Assembly: GCA_905195005.1 (NCBI GenBank) | Contig: CAJJUC010000019.1 | Coordinates: 1-21,243 of the forward strand | DNA: 21,243 nucleotides | Origin: an uncultured Eubacteriales bacterium | GTDB lineage: Bacteria; Bacillota; Clostridia; UMGS1883 | Reading direction: 5' to 3' | Part shown: positions 1 through 7,484 of the stretch, in pieces | Position numbering within the stretch: position 1 is the first letter of the stretch | How the letters are laid out: each line of letters starts with the position of its first letter | Program-made: the position numbers and the translations under genes | The notes under the pieces: model-generated | The model's input: only the letters and a program-made list of their open reading frames with translations | Told to the model about the DNA's origin: nothing | Database searches by the model: none

Positions 1-824
1 CGTATGCCGATATATTCGCCCTTGAGTCTGCACAGAAGCTCGATGTGCTCGAGAGCAACCGCAATTTTTTCGTCCTTTTCGGGATGCGTTGAAACACATC
101 CGTTTTCGAACAGCTCGTTAATCTGCGCAAAAATCCAAGGATTTCCCTGAGCTCCGCGCCCGATCATAACTGCCGCCGCGCCTGTTTCCTCAAGCATAAG
201 CCGCGCGTCCTCCGCTGTGAAAATGTCGCCGTTTGCAATAACAGGTATCGGTACAGCGCGGCACACCTCGCGGATAACCGAGCGGTCGGCGCGTCCGCTG
301 TAAAACTGCTCGCGCGTTCGTCCGTGAACGGTCACGGCAGATGCGCCGTTTTCATATGCCAACCGGGCGAGGAGAGGCGCATTTATGCTGTCGGCGTTCC
401 AGCCTGCACGCATTTTAACCGTCAGCGGTTTTTTTGCTTTATCTGCTGCCGCGCGGACAATCCGCCCTGCGAGCGAAGGATTTTTCATCAGCGCCGCACC
501 CTCGCCGTTGCCTGTGATTTTCGGCGCCGGGCACCCCATATTTATATCGGTAAAAAGCGCATTTTCTTCCGCTTCACATATAACGGAGGCTATTGTTTCC
601 GGCGAGCTGCCGAAAATCTGAACGGCGGTCGGAAGCTCGCCCGTTTCCATAAGCCCGTGCGTTTTTTTATCCTTGAACGACAGCGCTTTCGCGCTCACCA
701 TTTCCGTGTATGACAGTCCTGCGCCGTAACGGCTGCATATTATCCGAAAAGCAAGGTCGGTAACGCCTGCCATCGGCGCAAGGAAAATATTGTTTTTGAG
801 CGTAACATTTCCTATTTTCATCAT
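1..824 (-). CDS. dusB: tRNA-dihydrouridine synthase (DusB family), C-terminus cut by window edge
   Basis: This is an FMN-dependent enzyme that reduces uridine to dihydrouridine in the tRNA D-loop, acting in the cytoplasm. The reading frame is open from the ATG at 824 to the left edge (274 residues visible; the family is about 320, so roughly 45-50 C-terminal residues are missing). Visible motifs are FLAPMAGVTD near residues 14-23 (FMN barrel start), the DINMGCPAPK loop with the catalytic Cys98, VTVHGRTREQFYSG at about 165-177 with the FMN/substrate histidine, IANGDI, and MIGRGAQGNPWIF. Two ATG codons in tandem (824 and 821) are possible starts. The first overlaps the stop of the upstream PTS-like gene as ATGA, so translation is probably coupled; a GGAG lies further upstream inside that gene. 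Family assignment is firm; DusB rather than another Dus is based on the N-terminal wording typical of the NifR3/DusB group. Confidence 0.93.
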   Translation of the reverse strand, partial: MMKIGNVTLKNNIFLAPMAGVTDLAFRIICSRYGAGLSYTEMVSAKALSFKDKKTHGLMETGELPTAVQIFGSSPETIASVICEAEENALFTDINMGCPAPKITGNGEGAALMKNPSLAGRIVRAAADKAKKPLTVKMRAGWNADSINAPLLARLAYENGASAVTVHGRTREQFYSGRADRSVIREVCRAVPIPVIANGDIFTAEDARLMLEETGAAAVMIGRGAQGNPWIFAQINELFENGCVSTHPEKDEKIAVALEHIELLCRLKGEYIGI

Positions 825-1888
825 ACGTCGAGAAGCATGTCTCCTTTCCCGATGAATCCGCGGCTGCGGAGAAATTCCGAAACGCCGAGCGAAATGATTC
901 CCGGAAGAATGAAGTACATAAGCGCAATTTCAGTGATGCATACTGCGGCAGGGCGGTCGGCAATCATTGTCTGAAACGACATAATCGGGCCGATAAGCCC
1001 GGCGGTTCCCATTCCGGAGCCCGTGGCATTGCTCGTCATATGTAAAAGCATTGTCGAAACAGGTCCGAGAACTGCGCTGGAAACAATGGCAGGCAGCCAT
1101 ATCAGCGGATTTTTAATAATGTTCGGAATTTGAAGCATGCTTGTGCCGAGCCCCTGCGCCAAAAGCCCGCCGATCTTGTTTTCCCGGTAGCTTGCAACGG
1201 CAAAACCAATCATATTGGCGCAGCAGCCGACGGTTGCCGCACCTGCGGCAAGCCCGTTTAGACCGAGCACAATTCCGATTGCAGCGGAGCTTATCGGCAG
1301 CGTGAGGAATATTCCCATAAGCACGCTTACGACAATTCCCATAAGAAACGGCTGCTGCTGCGTTCCCCAGTTTACGAGCGAGCCGAGATAGGTCATAAAT
1401 TCGGAAATCGGAGGACCTACGAATATACCGGCAGCGCTTCCGCACAGAATTGTCGTTACCGGTGTGAGAAGTATATCAACCTTTGTTTTTCCGCTTATAA
1501 GCGAGCCGACCGCAATACCGACATATGCCGCAACAAATGCGCCGAGCGGTTCGCCGGGCGGAAGTATTGTAAAAGCTCCGTCGGAAATCAATGTTCCGGC
1601 AAGTATTTTCCCGGCATATGCTCCGACCATTCCGTTCACGGCGGAAGCAACCGTTACAAGCGGCGAAGCCTTAAGCTTGCCGGCAACACCGCAGCCGATT
1701 CCGGCGCCCGTGAGAAGCGAAGCGGTTTTTCCGACCGTCAGCAGCAGATTTTTCGCCGCGCCGCCCAAAAAGAGCGTTGCAACCTGCGTGAGAATCGTTC
1801 CGACAATCAGTGTGGAAAAAAGTCCGAGCGCCATTCCGCTAAGTCCGTCAATAAAAATTCTGTTTAGAGCCGATTTTAATTTTTTCAA
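821..1888 (-). CDS. PTS IIC-type membrane protein (PTS_EIIC_2 family), orphan
   Basis: A 355-residue, very hydrophobic, glycine-rich polytopic protein with about ten predicted membrane segments. The wording (IFIDGLSGMALGLFSTLIVG near the start, GIGCGVAGKLKASPLV, GLNGLAAGAATVGCCANMIGFAVASY, and TSNATGSGMGTAGLIGPI) matches the family annotated as PTS_EIIC_2. It has no attached IIA or IIB domain and none is nearby, so phosphotransferase transport is unproven and the substrate is unknown. Translation starts at TTG 1888: a GGAGG sits at 1897-1901, eight bases upstream, and no better ATG exists. A strong promoter precedes it (1925-1953). It overlaps dusB by four bases, forming a two-gene operon. 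The family call is confident; the transport role is inference. Confidence 0.82.
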   Translation of the reverse strand: MKKLKSALNRIFIDGLSGMALGLFSTLIVGTILTQVATLFLGGAAKNLLLTVGKTASLLTGAGIGCGVAGKLKASPLVTVASAVNGMVGAYAGKILAGTLISDGAFTILPPGEPLGAFVAAYVGIAVGSLISGKTKVDILLTPVTTILCGSAAGIFVGPPISEFMTYLGSLVNWGTQQQPFLMGIVVSVLMGIFLTLPISSAAIGIVLGLNGLAAGAATVGCCANMIGFAVASYRENKIGGLLAQGLGTSMLQIPNIIKNPLIWLPAIVSSAVLGPVSTMLLHMTSNATGSGMGTAGLIGPIMSFQTMIADRPAAVCITEIALMYFILPGIISLGVSEFLRSRGFIGKGDMLLDV

Positions 1889-1924
1889 TGCTTAATCCTC
1901 CGGTTCCGTATAATATTTTCCAAT

Positions 1925-1953
1925 ATTATATACAAAAAAAATAATTTATTCAA
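1925..1953 (-). promoter_or_regulatory. Predicted sigma-A promoter for the PTS IIC-like gene and dusB
   Basis: On the minus strand there is a -35 TTGAAT (1948-1953), a 17-base spacer and a perfect -10 TATAAT (1925-1930). The RBS and TTG start of the PTS-like gene lie about 35 bases downstream. The spacer is AT-rich with a long T run, typical of strong Firmicutes promoters. Confidence 0.7.
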
Positions 1954-1983
1954 GCGTTTGAGAAAATAAAAGCAAAAAATATA

Positions 1984-2012
1984 TTGTTTTTTCTGCAAAT
2001 GCATGTTAATAT
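1984..2012 (+). promoter_or_regulatory. Predicted sigma-A promoter for the HAD and M14 peptidase genes
   Basis: There is a -35 TTGTTT (1984-1989), a 17-base spacer and a -10 TAATAT (2007-2012), followed by the GGGGGAGG ribosome binding site at about 2028-2035 and the ATG at 2046. It is divergent from the promoter at 1925-1953; the two -35 boxes are about 30 bases apart, so a regulator bound between them could affect both operons. Confidence 0.6.
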
Positions 2013-2045
2013 AAAAAGGAATTTTGTGGGGGAGGCTGCCAAAAA

Positions 2046-2654
2046 ATGCTGAAAAACATCATTTTTGACCTGGGAAACACGGTTGTGAGGTTCGATTCGC
2101 GTGAGATAACGCGGCGTTTTTACAAGGAGGAAAAGGACTTTGAAAAGCTTGTAAGCGTTACCTTTGCCAGAAAATACTGGGACAGGCTTGATGACGGAAG
2201 TATCAGCCAGGAGGATTTCAAGCGCGGAGTGAGGGAGGAGCTTCCTGAATATCTTCATAAATATTCTGACGCAATCTGTGACGGCTGGGTTTACGAGCTT
2301 CCCGTTATCAACGGAATGGAGAAGCTTATTGACGACCTTAAGCAAGACGGGTACGGATTGTTTGTAATCTCAAACATAAGCGAGAGGTTTTCCGAGTGCC
2401 GCGATGAAATTCCGATACTCAAAAAGTTTGACAAGCTCATTCTTTCGGGTGATGAAAAGCTTGCAAAGCCCGATAAGAGAATATTTAAGCTTGCGATAGA
2501 GCGTTTCGGAATAAATCCCGGTGAATCGCTTTTTGCAGACGACCTTCCGGCAAATATCAAAGCGGCGGAGGAATGCGGCATTCACGGCTATCTTTTCGAC
2601 GGCAGCGCCGAAAAGCTCAGAAAACGCATATACTCCGAAACGATTAATAAATAA
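2046..2654 (+). CDS. HAD-superfamily hydrolase, YihX-like phosphatase
   Basis: A 202-residue cytoplasmic protein with all four HAD motifs: I, FDLGNT (nucleophile Asp8); II, VISN (Ser109); III, Lys141 in LAKPDKRIF; IV, FADD (Asp165, Asp166). The second Asp of the usual DxD in motif I is Gly10. The DLGN(V/T) wording is that of the E. coli YihX group (alpha-glucose-1-phosphate phosphatase) and related sugar-phosphate phosphatases, so the change does not imply inactivity. The cap is the small helical type inserted between motifs I and II. The RBS GGGGGAGG is ideally placed before ATG 2046. The stop lies 16 bases before the M14 peptidase start, so the two are probably co-transcribed. The substrate cannot be read from the sequence. 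Confidence 0.88.
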   Translation: MLKNIIFDLGNTVVRFDSREITRRFYKEEKDFEKLVSVTFARKYWDRLDDGSISQEDFKRGVREELPEYLHKYSDAICDGWVYELPVINGMEKLIDDLKQDGYGLFVISNISERFSECRDEIPILKKFDKLILSGDEKLAKPDKRIFKLAIERFGINPGESLFADDLPANIKAAEECGIHGYLFDGSAEKLRKRIYSETINK

Positions 2655-2670
2655 GGAAAGAGGAAAAACG

Positions 2671-4122
2671 GTGAACAGATTTTTCAGAAAAACGGCAGTC
2701 GCATTGCTTGCGCTGACTGTTGCCCTTGCGCCAATGCCGCAGCTTGCGCACAAATCGCTTGCGGCAGAGGGAACAAGCGTTGTGATGGCGCTTAATTCGC
2801 AGCACGCATTTGTGAACGGCACGGAAACATATGTCAGCGCTCCGCTCGCAGCGTTCGGAAGCATGTATGTTGATTTGTACGAAACAGCAGCGCCGCTCGG
2901 AGTTGAGATTGCATGGGTGGCGGCAGAAATTCCGTACTATACTGCGAGCGGCGCGGGAGGAACGGCTGACCTTCATATAACCGAGCATTACGACGGGCTT
3001 TCCGCAAGCAACACACTTTTTGTGAAAAACGACCGTGTTTACATAAAAGCAAGGGATCTTGCCGCAATAGCCGGTGCGGAGCTTGATTTTGACAACTGGG
3101 TGATAACCTTCCGCAGCGGCATCGGGGCAGGAGAGGTTGTAGAGCCGCAGCTTGGCGCACCGTCGCTCGAAAACGTTGATGCATATATTTACGAAACGTA
3201 TGCATATCCCGTTGCGCACCCCGTTTATCCGTATCAGAAGTATTCATATGATTTTCTTAAAACGGACGCGTTATATCTTCAGAAAATCTATCCCGATTTG
3301 ATAAAGGTCAGCTCAATCGGGCAGTCGGTTGAGGGGCGCGACCTTGTGCTTATCGAATTCGGAAAGGGAAGCAAAAAAATATTTGTGTGCGGAACTCATC
3401 ATGCGCGCGAATATATTTCATCAACATACCTGATGTATGCAATTGACCGCTATGCGGCGATGTACAGAACGGGCATGAATGAAACTCCTTATAATATAAA
3501 GGAAATTCTTGATAAAGTCACTTTCTGCATTGTTCCGATGGTCAATCCCGACGGAGTTAATCTTGTGCAGAACGGCGTTTCGGCGGTGCAGAATCCCGAT
3601 TACGTGTCTTCCATGGCAATAAGCGAGGGCGCAAAGTATGGGTACCGCGCATGGAAAGCCAACGTAAACGGCGTTGACGTGAACTGGAATTATGATAAGG
3701 ACTGGTATCTGTCGCGCAACCGTTATCCGCGCGGCTCAATCGGCTTTAACGGAACTCAGCCGAACACGGAGCCCGAAACGCGCGCCGTTTCCGCATATGT
3801 TGATTCGCAGCCGTTTGAAATGTTTTTGTCGATGCACACGCAGGGAAAGCTGCTTTACTGGGCGGATGACACCGTGAGTCCCACCTATATCGGTGAAACG
3901 GTTAAGGCAAAAACAGGATTTTCGATTAAGTATGAAAAGGCAGAGGGCGTCGGAGGATCATTCTTCGATTATGTTTACAGGAAGTACGGCAAGGCAACGC
4001 TTACGGTTGAGCTTTGCAGCTATGTCGGTCCGTATCCTTACCCTGACGCAGGCTTTGATTCCGTTTGGAAGGATGCAAAGGACGTTTTGCTGATTATCGG
4101 CGATATTATAAAGAACAGATAA
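2671..4122 (+). CDS. Secreted M14 metallocarboxypeptidase, gamma-D-glutamyl-diaminopimelate peptidase I type
   Basis: This is a 483-residue exported zinc peptidase likely to trim or digest peptidoglycan stem peptides. The frame is open further upstream, but the start is GTG 2671: AGGAAAGAGG is just before it and it begins a clear signal peptide (basic NRFFRK, hydrophobic core, AxA-like cut near residue 31). Residues ~35-150 resemble the copper-amine-oxidase N-terminal-like stalk domain common in Firmicutes wall proteins. The catalytic domain (about 185-480) has the zinc motif HARE (His244, Glu247), third ligand His389 in MHTQG, and general-base Glu447 in LTVELC. MHTQGxxxYW resembles B. subtilis YqgT/ENP1-type enzymes more than classical carboxypeptidases. 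The NRN motif that holds the C-terminal carboxylate reads NWN (Trp339 for the arginine), which also fits endopeptidase I enzymes. The wall-peptide substrate is inferred. Confidence 0.87.
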   Translation: MNRFFRKTAVALLALTVALAPMPQLAHKSLAAEGTSVVMALNSQHAFVNGTETYVSAPLAAFGSMYVDLYETAAPLGVEIAWVAAEIPYYTASGAGGTADLHITEHYDGLSASNTLFVKNDRVYIKARDLAAIAGAELDFDNWVITFRSGIGAGEVVEPQLGAPSLENVDAYIYETYAYPVAHPVYPYQKYSYDFLKTDALYLQKIYPDLIKVSSIGQSVEGRDLVLIEFGKGSKKIFVCGTHHAREYISSTYLMYAIDRYAAMYRTGMNETPYNIKEILDKVTFCIVPMVNPDGVNLVQNGVSAVQNPDYVSSMAISEGAKYGYRAWKANVNGVDVNWNYDKDWYLSRNRYPRGSIGFNGTQPNTEPETRAVSAYVDSQPFEMFLSMHTQGKLLYWADDTVSPTYIGETVKAKTGFSIKYEKAEGVGGSFFDYVYRKYGKATLTVELCSYVGPYPYPDAGFDSVWKDAKDVLLIIGDIIKNR

Positions 4123-4153
4123 AGACGGGGATGCGTTATTTTTCTTTCGCCCC

Positions 4154-4200
4154 AAAAAAGGCTGCGGCTAAATGTGATTTCATTTAGCCGCAGCTTCTTT
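4154..4200. terminator. Bidirectional intrinsic terminator between convergent genes
   Basis: Perfect 14-bp arms at 4161-4174 and 4181-4194 enclose a 6-base loop. The plus strand follows with TTCTTTT and the minus strand with CCTTTTTT, so the hairpin can stop transcripts from both sides: the M14 peptidase (stop at 4122) and the U32 gene (stop at 4201). The uninterrupted T run is better for the minus direction. Confidence 0.9.
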
Positions 4201-6279
4201 TCATTTCCCTCCGAGCAAATAACCGCGCGTGAAGCTTTTCGGCTTGACGGGGGGTATATTGCCCCTATACATAGCAATGATTTCCTTTGTGCGCGCTCCG
4301 CTCTCGGTTGTGAAGCACAGCCGCAGCGCCGCGGCGCCGCTTTTGCGGAGCTGCGCCAATTTATCCGCGGCAAACGTCGGGCGCGAATTGAAAACTGTGT
4401 TAAGATGCGTTTCGGGATCGCCGAAAACGGTAAATTCCGCGCCTGTTCTGTCTTTAAGAACCGCAGGCTTCGCACAGCCGCATTTTCCCCTTATTCCGCG
4501 GATAAGGCAGGCGCGCGATACCATAACGCACTGGCTTCCGTATGCAAGCAGCTCCGTTTCGGCAGGAGTATGCGCCGATATTTCCTCAATTTCCGAAAGC
4601 GAAAGCTCAGGCGACATGGTGATTCGTTTGCATATGTTTCCGCAAATCCGTGCCGACAGCGAATTATATATGTTCAGCCCGAAATCGCCGATTGCGTCAA
4701 TTCCGTGCCCGGAAAGGAGTTTTACCGTTCCGAGTGACGGGGCATATGTGCCGCACGGGGCATTTATTTCAAGCGCTTTTTCAAGCGCAGCAGCGCTGTT
4801 TTGAATGACGGGCGGAAGCAGCAGGGCACATTTTTCATTGTGAGAAACCTTTTCCCAAAGAGCGAGCGGAACGATGATTATATCCGCACCCGATGCCGCT
4901 GCAAACTGCTCGGCTGTCGTGACCTGCGCACATATTTTCTGCCGCCGCCGCTTTGCGTAATTGTCATAGGAAAAATCAAACGGAAATGTTTTTCGCGGAA
5001 TTATCCTGCCGCGCAGGCGTGCAAGCTTGTCGCAGCATTCGCGTCTGAGCGCGTTGAGCTCCGCCGCAGGGAGCACAAGACCGCCGTCCGCTTCGGCGGA
5101 AATATTCTCGGGATAAAACGGTGTGCCGCCGAGCTTTGCCATGCGGCTTTTGAGATCGGCTTCGGAAAGCGGTTTGTTTACGGCAGCTTCGGGTATTGCA
5201 CCCGAGGCTGCCGCTGTGTTTCCGTCGTTATCGGAAAGCGTGAACGCGGCTTTTTCACCTTTTTTCAGTATTATATGTCCGTGCACGGGGATTTTTTTGT
5301 TATCCTCTCCGTCGATAAATGTCCTCCGCAGCTGCTTTATCAGTCCGCTGTCGACAGAGCCTGTAATATTGTCGTTTGATATATCGTAATTCATTATGTC
5401 GGGTGTGTTGAAGCCCGAAAAGTAACCCTCCGTGAAGCCGTCACCGCGGACAAAAATTTCTTTCAGAAGCTTTTCATCCTCTTGTGACGGCGGCATTCCG
5501 CTGTCGATGCAGCGGCGGTAAACGCTTGTTACCGCGGCAACATACTCCGGGCTTTTCATGCGCCCTTCTATTTTAAAGCTTGTAATTCCGGCATTTCTCA
5601 TATCTTCAAGCCTGCCTGCAAGGCAAAGATCGCGCGGACTGAGATAAAAAGCGCTTTTCCCTCCGCACGAATATTTGCGGCGGCACGGCTGCGCGCACAT
5701 TCCGCGGTTGCCGCTTCTTCCGCCGATGAAGGACGACATCAGGCAGCGCCCCGAAAAGCATATGCAGAGCGCGCCGTGCACAAACGCCTCAAGCTCGGCA
5801 TCGGTATTTTTTGAAATTTCGGCAATTTCATCGCATGACAGCTCGCGTGAGAGTACCACGCGCGAAAATCCGCGGCTGTACAGATAATTTACATCCGCTT
5901 CGGAATAAGCCGTCAGCTGAGTGCTTGCATGCATCGGAAGTTCGGGGCAAACAGCGTGAATCACCTCGGCAGCGCCGATATCCTGTACGATAACGGCGTC
6001 AACACCCGATTCTGCCGCGCATATTGCCGATTTTTCAATGTTATGCAACTCCGCATCCGAAACAAGCGTGTTCAGCGCAAGATGCAGCTTCACACCTCGC
6101 ACATGGCAGTAGGCCGCCGCAGAGCGGATTTCATCCCATGTGAAATTAACTGCGTTTTTGCGCGCGCTGAAGCTTTTTTCACCGATATAAACCGCGTCCG
6201 CTCCGTTTTGAACGGCGGCGCGGAGCGCGTCGGGTCTGCCTGCCGGGGAAAGCAGCTCTGCCGGCTGACAAATACTCAT
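4201..6279 (-). CDS. U32-family protein with DUF3656, RlhA-like (putative RNA hydroxylation protein)
   Basis: A 692-residue cytoplasmic protein. The N-terminal U32 domain (about 8-290) begins ELLSPAGRPDALRAAVQNGADAVYIG and holds the family signature around FVHGALCICFSGRC followed by GGRSGNRGMCAQPCR; the conserved cysteines are 172, 179, 195 and 199, with Cys174 extra. The middle (about 370-470) fits DUF3656. The C-terminal part is a second, degenerate U32-like half. This layout matches E. coli RlhA (YdcP, 653 aa), required for 5-hydroxycytidine in 23S rRNA; related TrhP proteins hydroxylate tRNA. Older annotation as 'collagenase-like peptidase' is probably misleading. ATG 6279 has a strong GGGAGGG site (6285-6291). 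In many Clostridia zapA stands directly upstream of a U32 gene; here the two are separated by the decayed strip at 6491-7480. The exact RNA target is inference. Confidence 0.88.
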   Translation of the reverse strand: MSICQPAELLSPAGRPDALRAAVQNGADAVYIGEKSFSARKNAVNFTWDEIRSAAAYCHVRGVKLHLALNTLVSDAELHNIEKSAICAAESGVDAVIVQDIGAAEVIHAVCPELPMHASTQLTAYSEADVNYLYSRGFSRVVLSRELSCDEIAEISKNTDAELEAFVHGALCICFSGRCLMSSFIGGRSGNRGMCAQPCRRKYSCGGKSAFYLSPRDLCLAGRLEDMRNAGITSFKIEGRMKSPEYVAAVTSVYRRCIDSGMPPSQEDEKLLKEIFVRGDGFTEGYFSGFNTPDIMNYDISNDNITGSVDSGLIKQLRRTFIDGEDNKKIPVHGHIILKKGEKAAFTLSDNDGNTAAASGAIPEAAVNKPLSEADLKSRMAKLGGTPFYPENISAEADGGLVLPAAELNALRRECCDKLARLRGRIIPRKTFPFDFSYDNYAKRRRQKICAQVTTAEQFAAASGADIIIVPLALWEKVSHNEKCALLLPPVIQNSAAALEKALEINAPCGTYAPSLGTVKLLSGHGIDAIGDFGLNIYNSLSARICGNICKRITMSPELSLSEIEEISAHTPAETELLAYGSQCVMVSRACLIRGIRGKCGCAKPAVLKDRTGAEFTVFGDPETHLNTVFNSRPTFAADKLAQLRKSGAAALRLCFTTESGARTKEIIAMYRGNIPPVKPKSFTRGYLLGGK

Positions 6280-6645
6280 GAAATCCCTCCCTTAATTTAT
6301 CCGTTCGCCAATCAGCCCGATGTCGGTTTTGCCGGGTATGCATTTGCCCGGAATATTACCAAAGACTTCACACACGGTTTTGACAGATGTTCACATGAAC
6401 ATGAAAATATGCGGCTGCAGGTAATCGGTTCACGGCGCTTTTAAAAAACTGTATTTTCGTCATTGTAACACAGATATAAGAAAAAAGCAACATAAAATCA
6501 ATCCAATCCGCCGAAAACGCAAGTATATATTTGCATACCGAGCAGCTTCTTTTTCGGTAAATATCCAAGTTCGCATGATATGACACATTTTCGCATGTTT
6601 GCTGCATTGTGATAATTTTTAAATGATGTTAAAATTTAATTAAAT
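6280..6645. other. Non-coding leader/intergenic stretch upstream of the U32 gene
   Basis: I see no credible gene here. On the minus strand an open frame ends just before the U32 ribosome binding site (about 32 residues, ending GLIGERIN) but lacks a start codon and RBS, so it is at most debris. A 16-base inverted repeat (7-base arms, 2-base centre) lies at 6387-6402 in the predicted U32 leader. The remainder, especially 6480-6645, is AT-rich and featureless up to the transposase remnant. Confidence 0.5.
6462..6490 (-). promoter_or_regulatory. Possible promoter for the U32 gene
   Basis: On the minus strand a -35 TTGCTT (6485-6490), 17-base spacer and -10 TACAAT (6462-6467) lie about 180 bases before the U32 start. 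The -35 is a weak match. The promoter would give the U32 gene its own transcript now that zapA is far away. Confidence 0.4.
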
Positions 6646-6918
6646 CTAAAGCATGGGAGAGTGTTCAATATGAAAAAACCTTGACATGCTTTGTGTAATA
6701 TTGTACTCTGCTAATGCTTCGCGGTAACCTGCGGATGCATACTGAACACCGCGGTCGCTGTGAAAAATCAGGTTGTCTTGAGTTTTTTGACGGTTTACGG
6801 CCATCTTAAGCGCAGTAACGGTAAGATTGGTGTCAATGCGGCTTGAAAAGGAGTAGCCGACAATCTTCTTAAGGCACAAGTCTTTTACGATTGCGGCATA
6901 AAGCCAGCCTTCATCAGT
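6646..6918 (-). pseudogene. IS3-family transposase orfB, 3' fragment in shifted frame
   Basis: This continues the rve core in a different frame: TDEGWLYAAIVKDL, KIVGYS, and HSDRGVQYAS (second catalytic Asp), up to ITQSMSR. After that the usual GNxxDNAxxESFF stretch holding the third catalytic residue (Glu) is absent and the frame ends in unrelated residues. The loss of the DDE glutamate plus the frameshift mark it as dead. Confidence 0.72.
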
Positions 6919-7145
6919 GTGTGTAGGTAATATCGCCAACCCACTTTTGATTCGGTTTGACTGCTGTGAAATCTCTTTTAAGAAGGTTTGGCGAAACAGC
7001 ATAATAGCCGCTCCGAGAGATTTCGAGCAGCCGGCATAATTTATCTACAGAGACCTCAGAGCAATTAGCATCAATAAAACGATACTTGTCATCTATAGTT
7101 TCGAAAATATGCCGACGGATTTTTTTAATACATCTTTTTCTGTCC
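6914..7145 (-). pseudogene. IS3-family transposase orfB, 5' fragment
   Basis: The frame encodes DDKYRFIDANCSEVSVDKLCRLLEISRSGYY-like sequence typical of the orfB N-terminus, then jumps straight to KPNQKWVGDITYT, the start of the rve integrase core containing the first catalytic Asp. About 60-70 residues that normally lie between these parts are missing. A frameshift after TYT leads to the TGA at 6914-6916. It cannot make a working enzyme. Confidence 0.72.
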
Positions 7146-7148
7146 ATC

Positions 7149-7373
7149 AAATCTGGGAAGACGGCAATTACCATAAAACCGAATATTCCGTCAATGCTGA
7201 ATTATGCAGAGGGCAGTGTGGAAACCATGCGCGGAAAATTCAGTGTGAAATATGAAAGGAACGGAGATAAAATCAATGCAGCAATCAAAGCTGACTGCAA
7301 GGAACCGGTGACATTTATATCGGGAAAAACCGAGCTTGCAATCAAAAACGGGGAGAATCATATAACGTTTTAA
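7149..7373 (+). pseudogene. 3' remnant of a glycoside hydrolase gene (alpha-L-rhamnosidase C-terminal domain-like)
   Basis: About 75 codons run in frame to a TAA at 7371-7373: GKTAITIKPNIP, then GSVETMRGKFSVKYERNGDK, ending NGENHITF. This resembles the beta-sandwich end of bacterial GH78 alpha-L-rhamnosidases, where a 'KP...A..S...GKI...W...GD' pattern precedes the last strands. There is no start codon or RBS in this part; the upstream sequence switches to antisense transposase at about 7145, so the 5' part of the gene was lost, probably when the IS entered or decayed. The rhamnosidase identity rests on pattern memory and is moderate; that it is the tail of a larger secreted or sugar-acting protein is more secure. 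Confidence 0.5.
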
Positions 7374-7434
7374 ACAAGCTTAAAATTGCTTAAGAGGTCT
7401 TTCGGATTCTTCAGTGTTTATCTGCGGCAACGAA

Positions 7435-7477
7435 TTGACGGGGGCGCAGAAAAATCGCTTTTCCGCACCCCCGTCAA
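7435..7477 (-). terminator. Stem-loop after zapA (no U-tract)
   Basis: Nineteen-base arms (7435-7453 and 7459-7477) enclose a 5-base loop. Read on the minus strand all 19 pairs form, two of them as G-U wobbles; read on the plus strand the same positions are mismatches, so the hairpin was shaped by transcription from zapA, whose stop is 8 bases away. No run of U follows, so it may act as an mRNA 3'-end stabiliser or factor-dependent terminator rather than a classical one. Confidence 0.55.
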
Positions 7478-7484
7478 ACCGTCT

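Larger units (their letters stand above)
6646..7145 (-). mobile_element. IS3-family insertion sequence remnant (IS150-like), inactive
   Basis: About 500 bases carry pieces of an IS3-family transposase on the minus strand. The end of orfA is recognisable (frame ending KKSVGIFSKL, TAG at 7093-7095) and overlaps the beginning of orfB around an A7 run (minus-strand reading of 7120-7126), the place where these elements use -1 frameshifting. orfB lacks most of its HTH/linker part, carries a frameshift and loses its 3' end. No terminal inverted repeats or target duplications could be seen, so the outer limits are approximate: the right edge is set where rhamnosidase-like coding begins on the other strand. 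Confidence 0.78.

Noticed and set aside
324..713. Plus-strand open frames opposite dusB
   Set aside because: They lie antisense to a clear DusB-family frame, and the products are Arg/Cys-rich without family resemblance.
2046..2654. HAD protein as inactive because the second Asp of motif I is Gly
   Set aside because: The DLGN wording is normal for the YihX-like group, which includes active phosphatases, and the other motifs are intact.
2521..2670. A 50-codon N-terminal extension of the M14 peptidase
   Set aside because: It overlaps the end of the HAD gene and would bury the signal peptide; GTG 2671 has a good RBS and starts the export signal.
4174..5389. Long plus-strand open frames opposite the U32 gene
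   Set aside because: They are antisense shadows of a well supported gene with conserved cysteine motifs, have no RBS and have low-complexity, basic products.
6368..6607. A 79-codon minus-strand frame upstream of the U32 gene
   Set aside because: It has no convincing RBS and no recognisable family, spans AT-rich intergenic DNA and overlaps the predicted promoter; it is more likely chance or debris.
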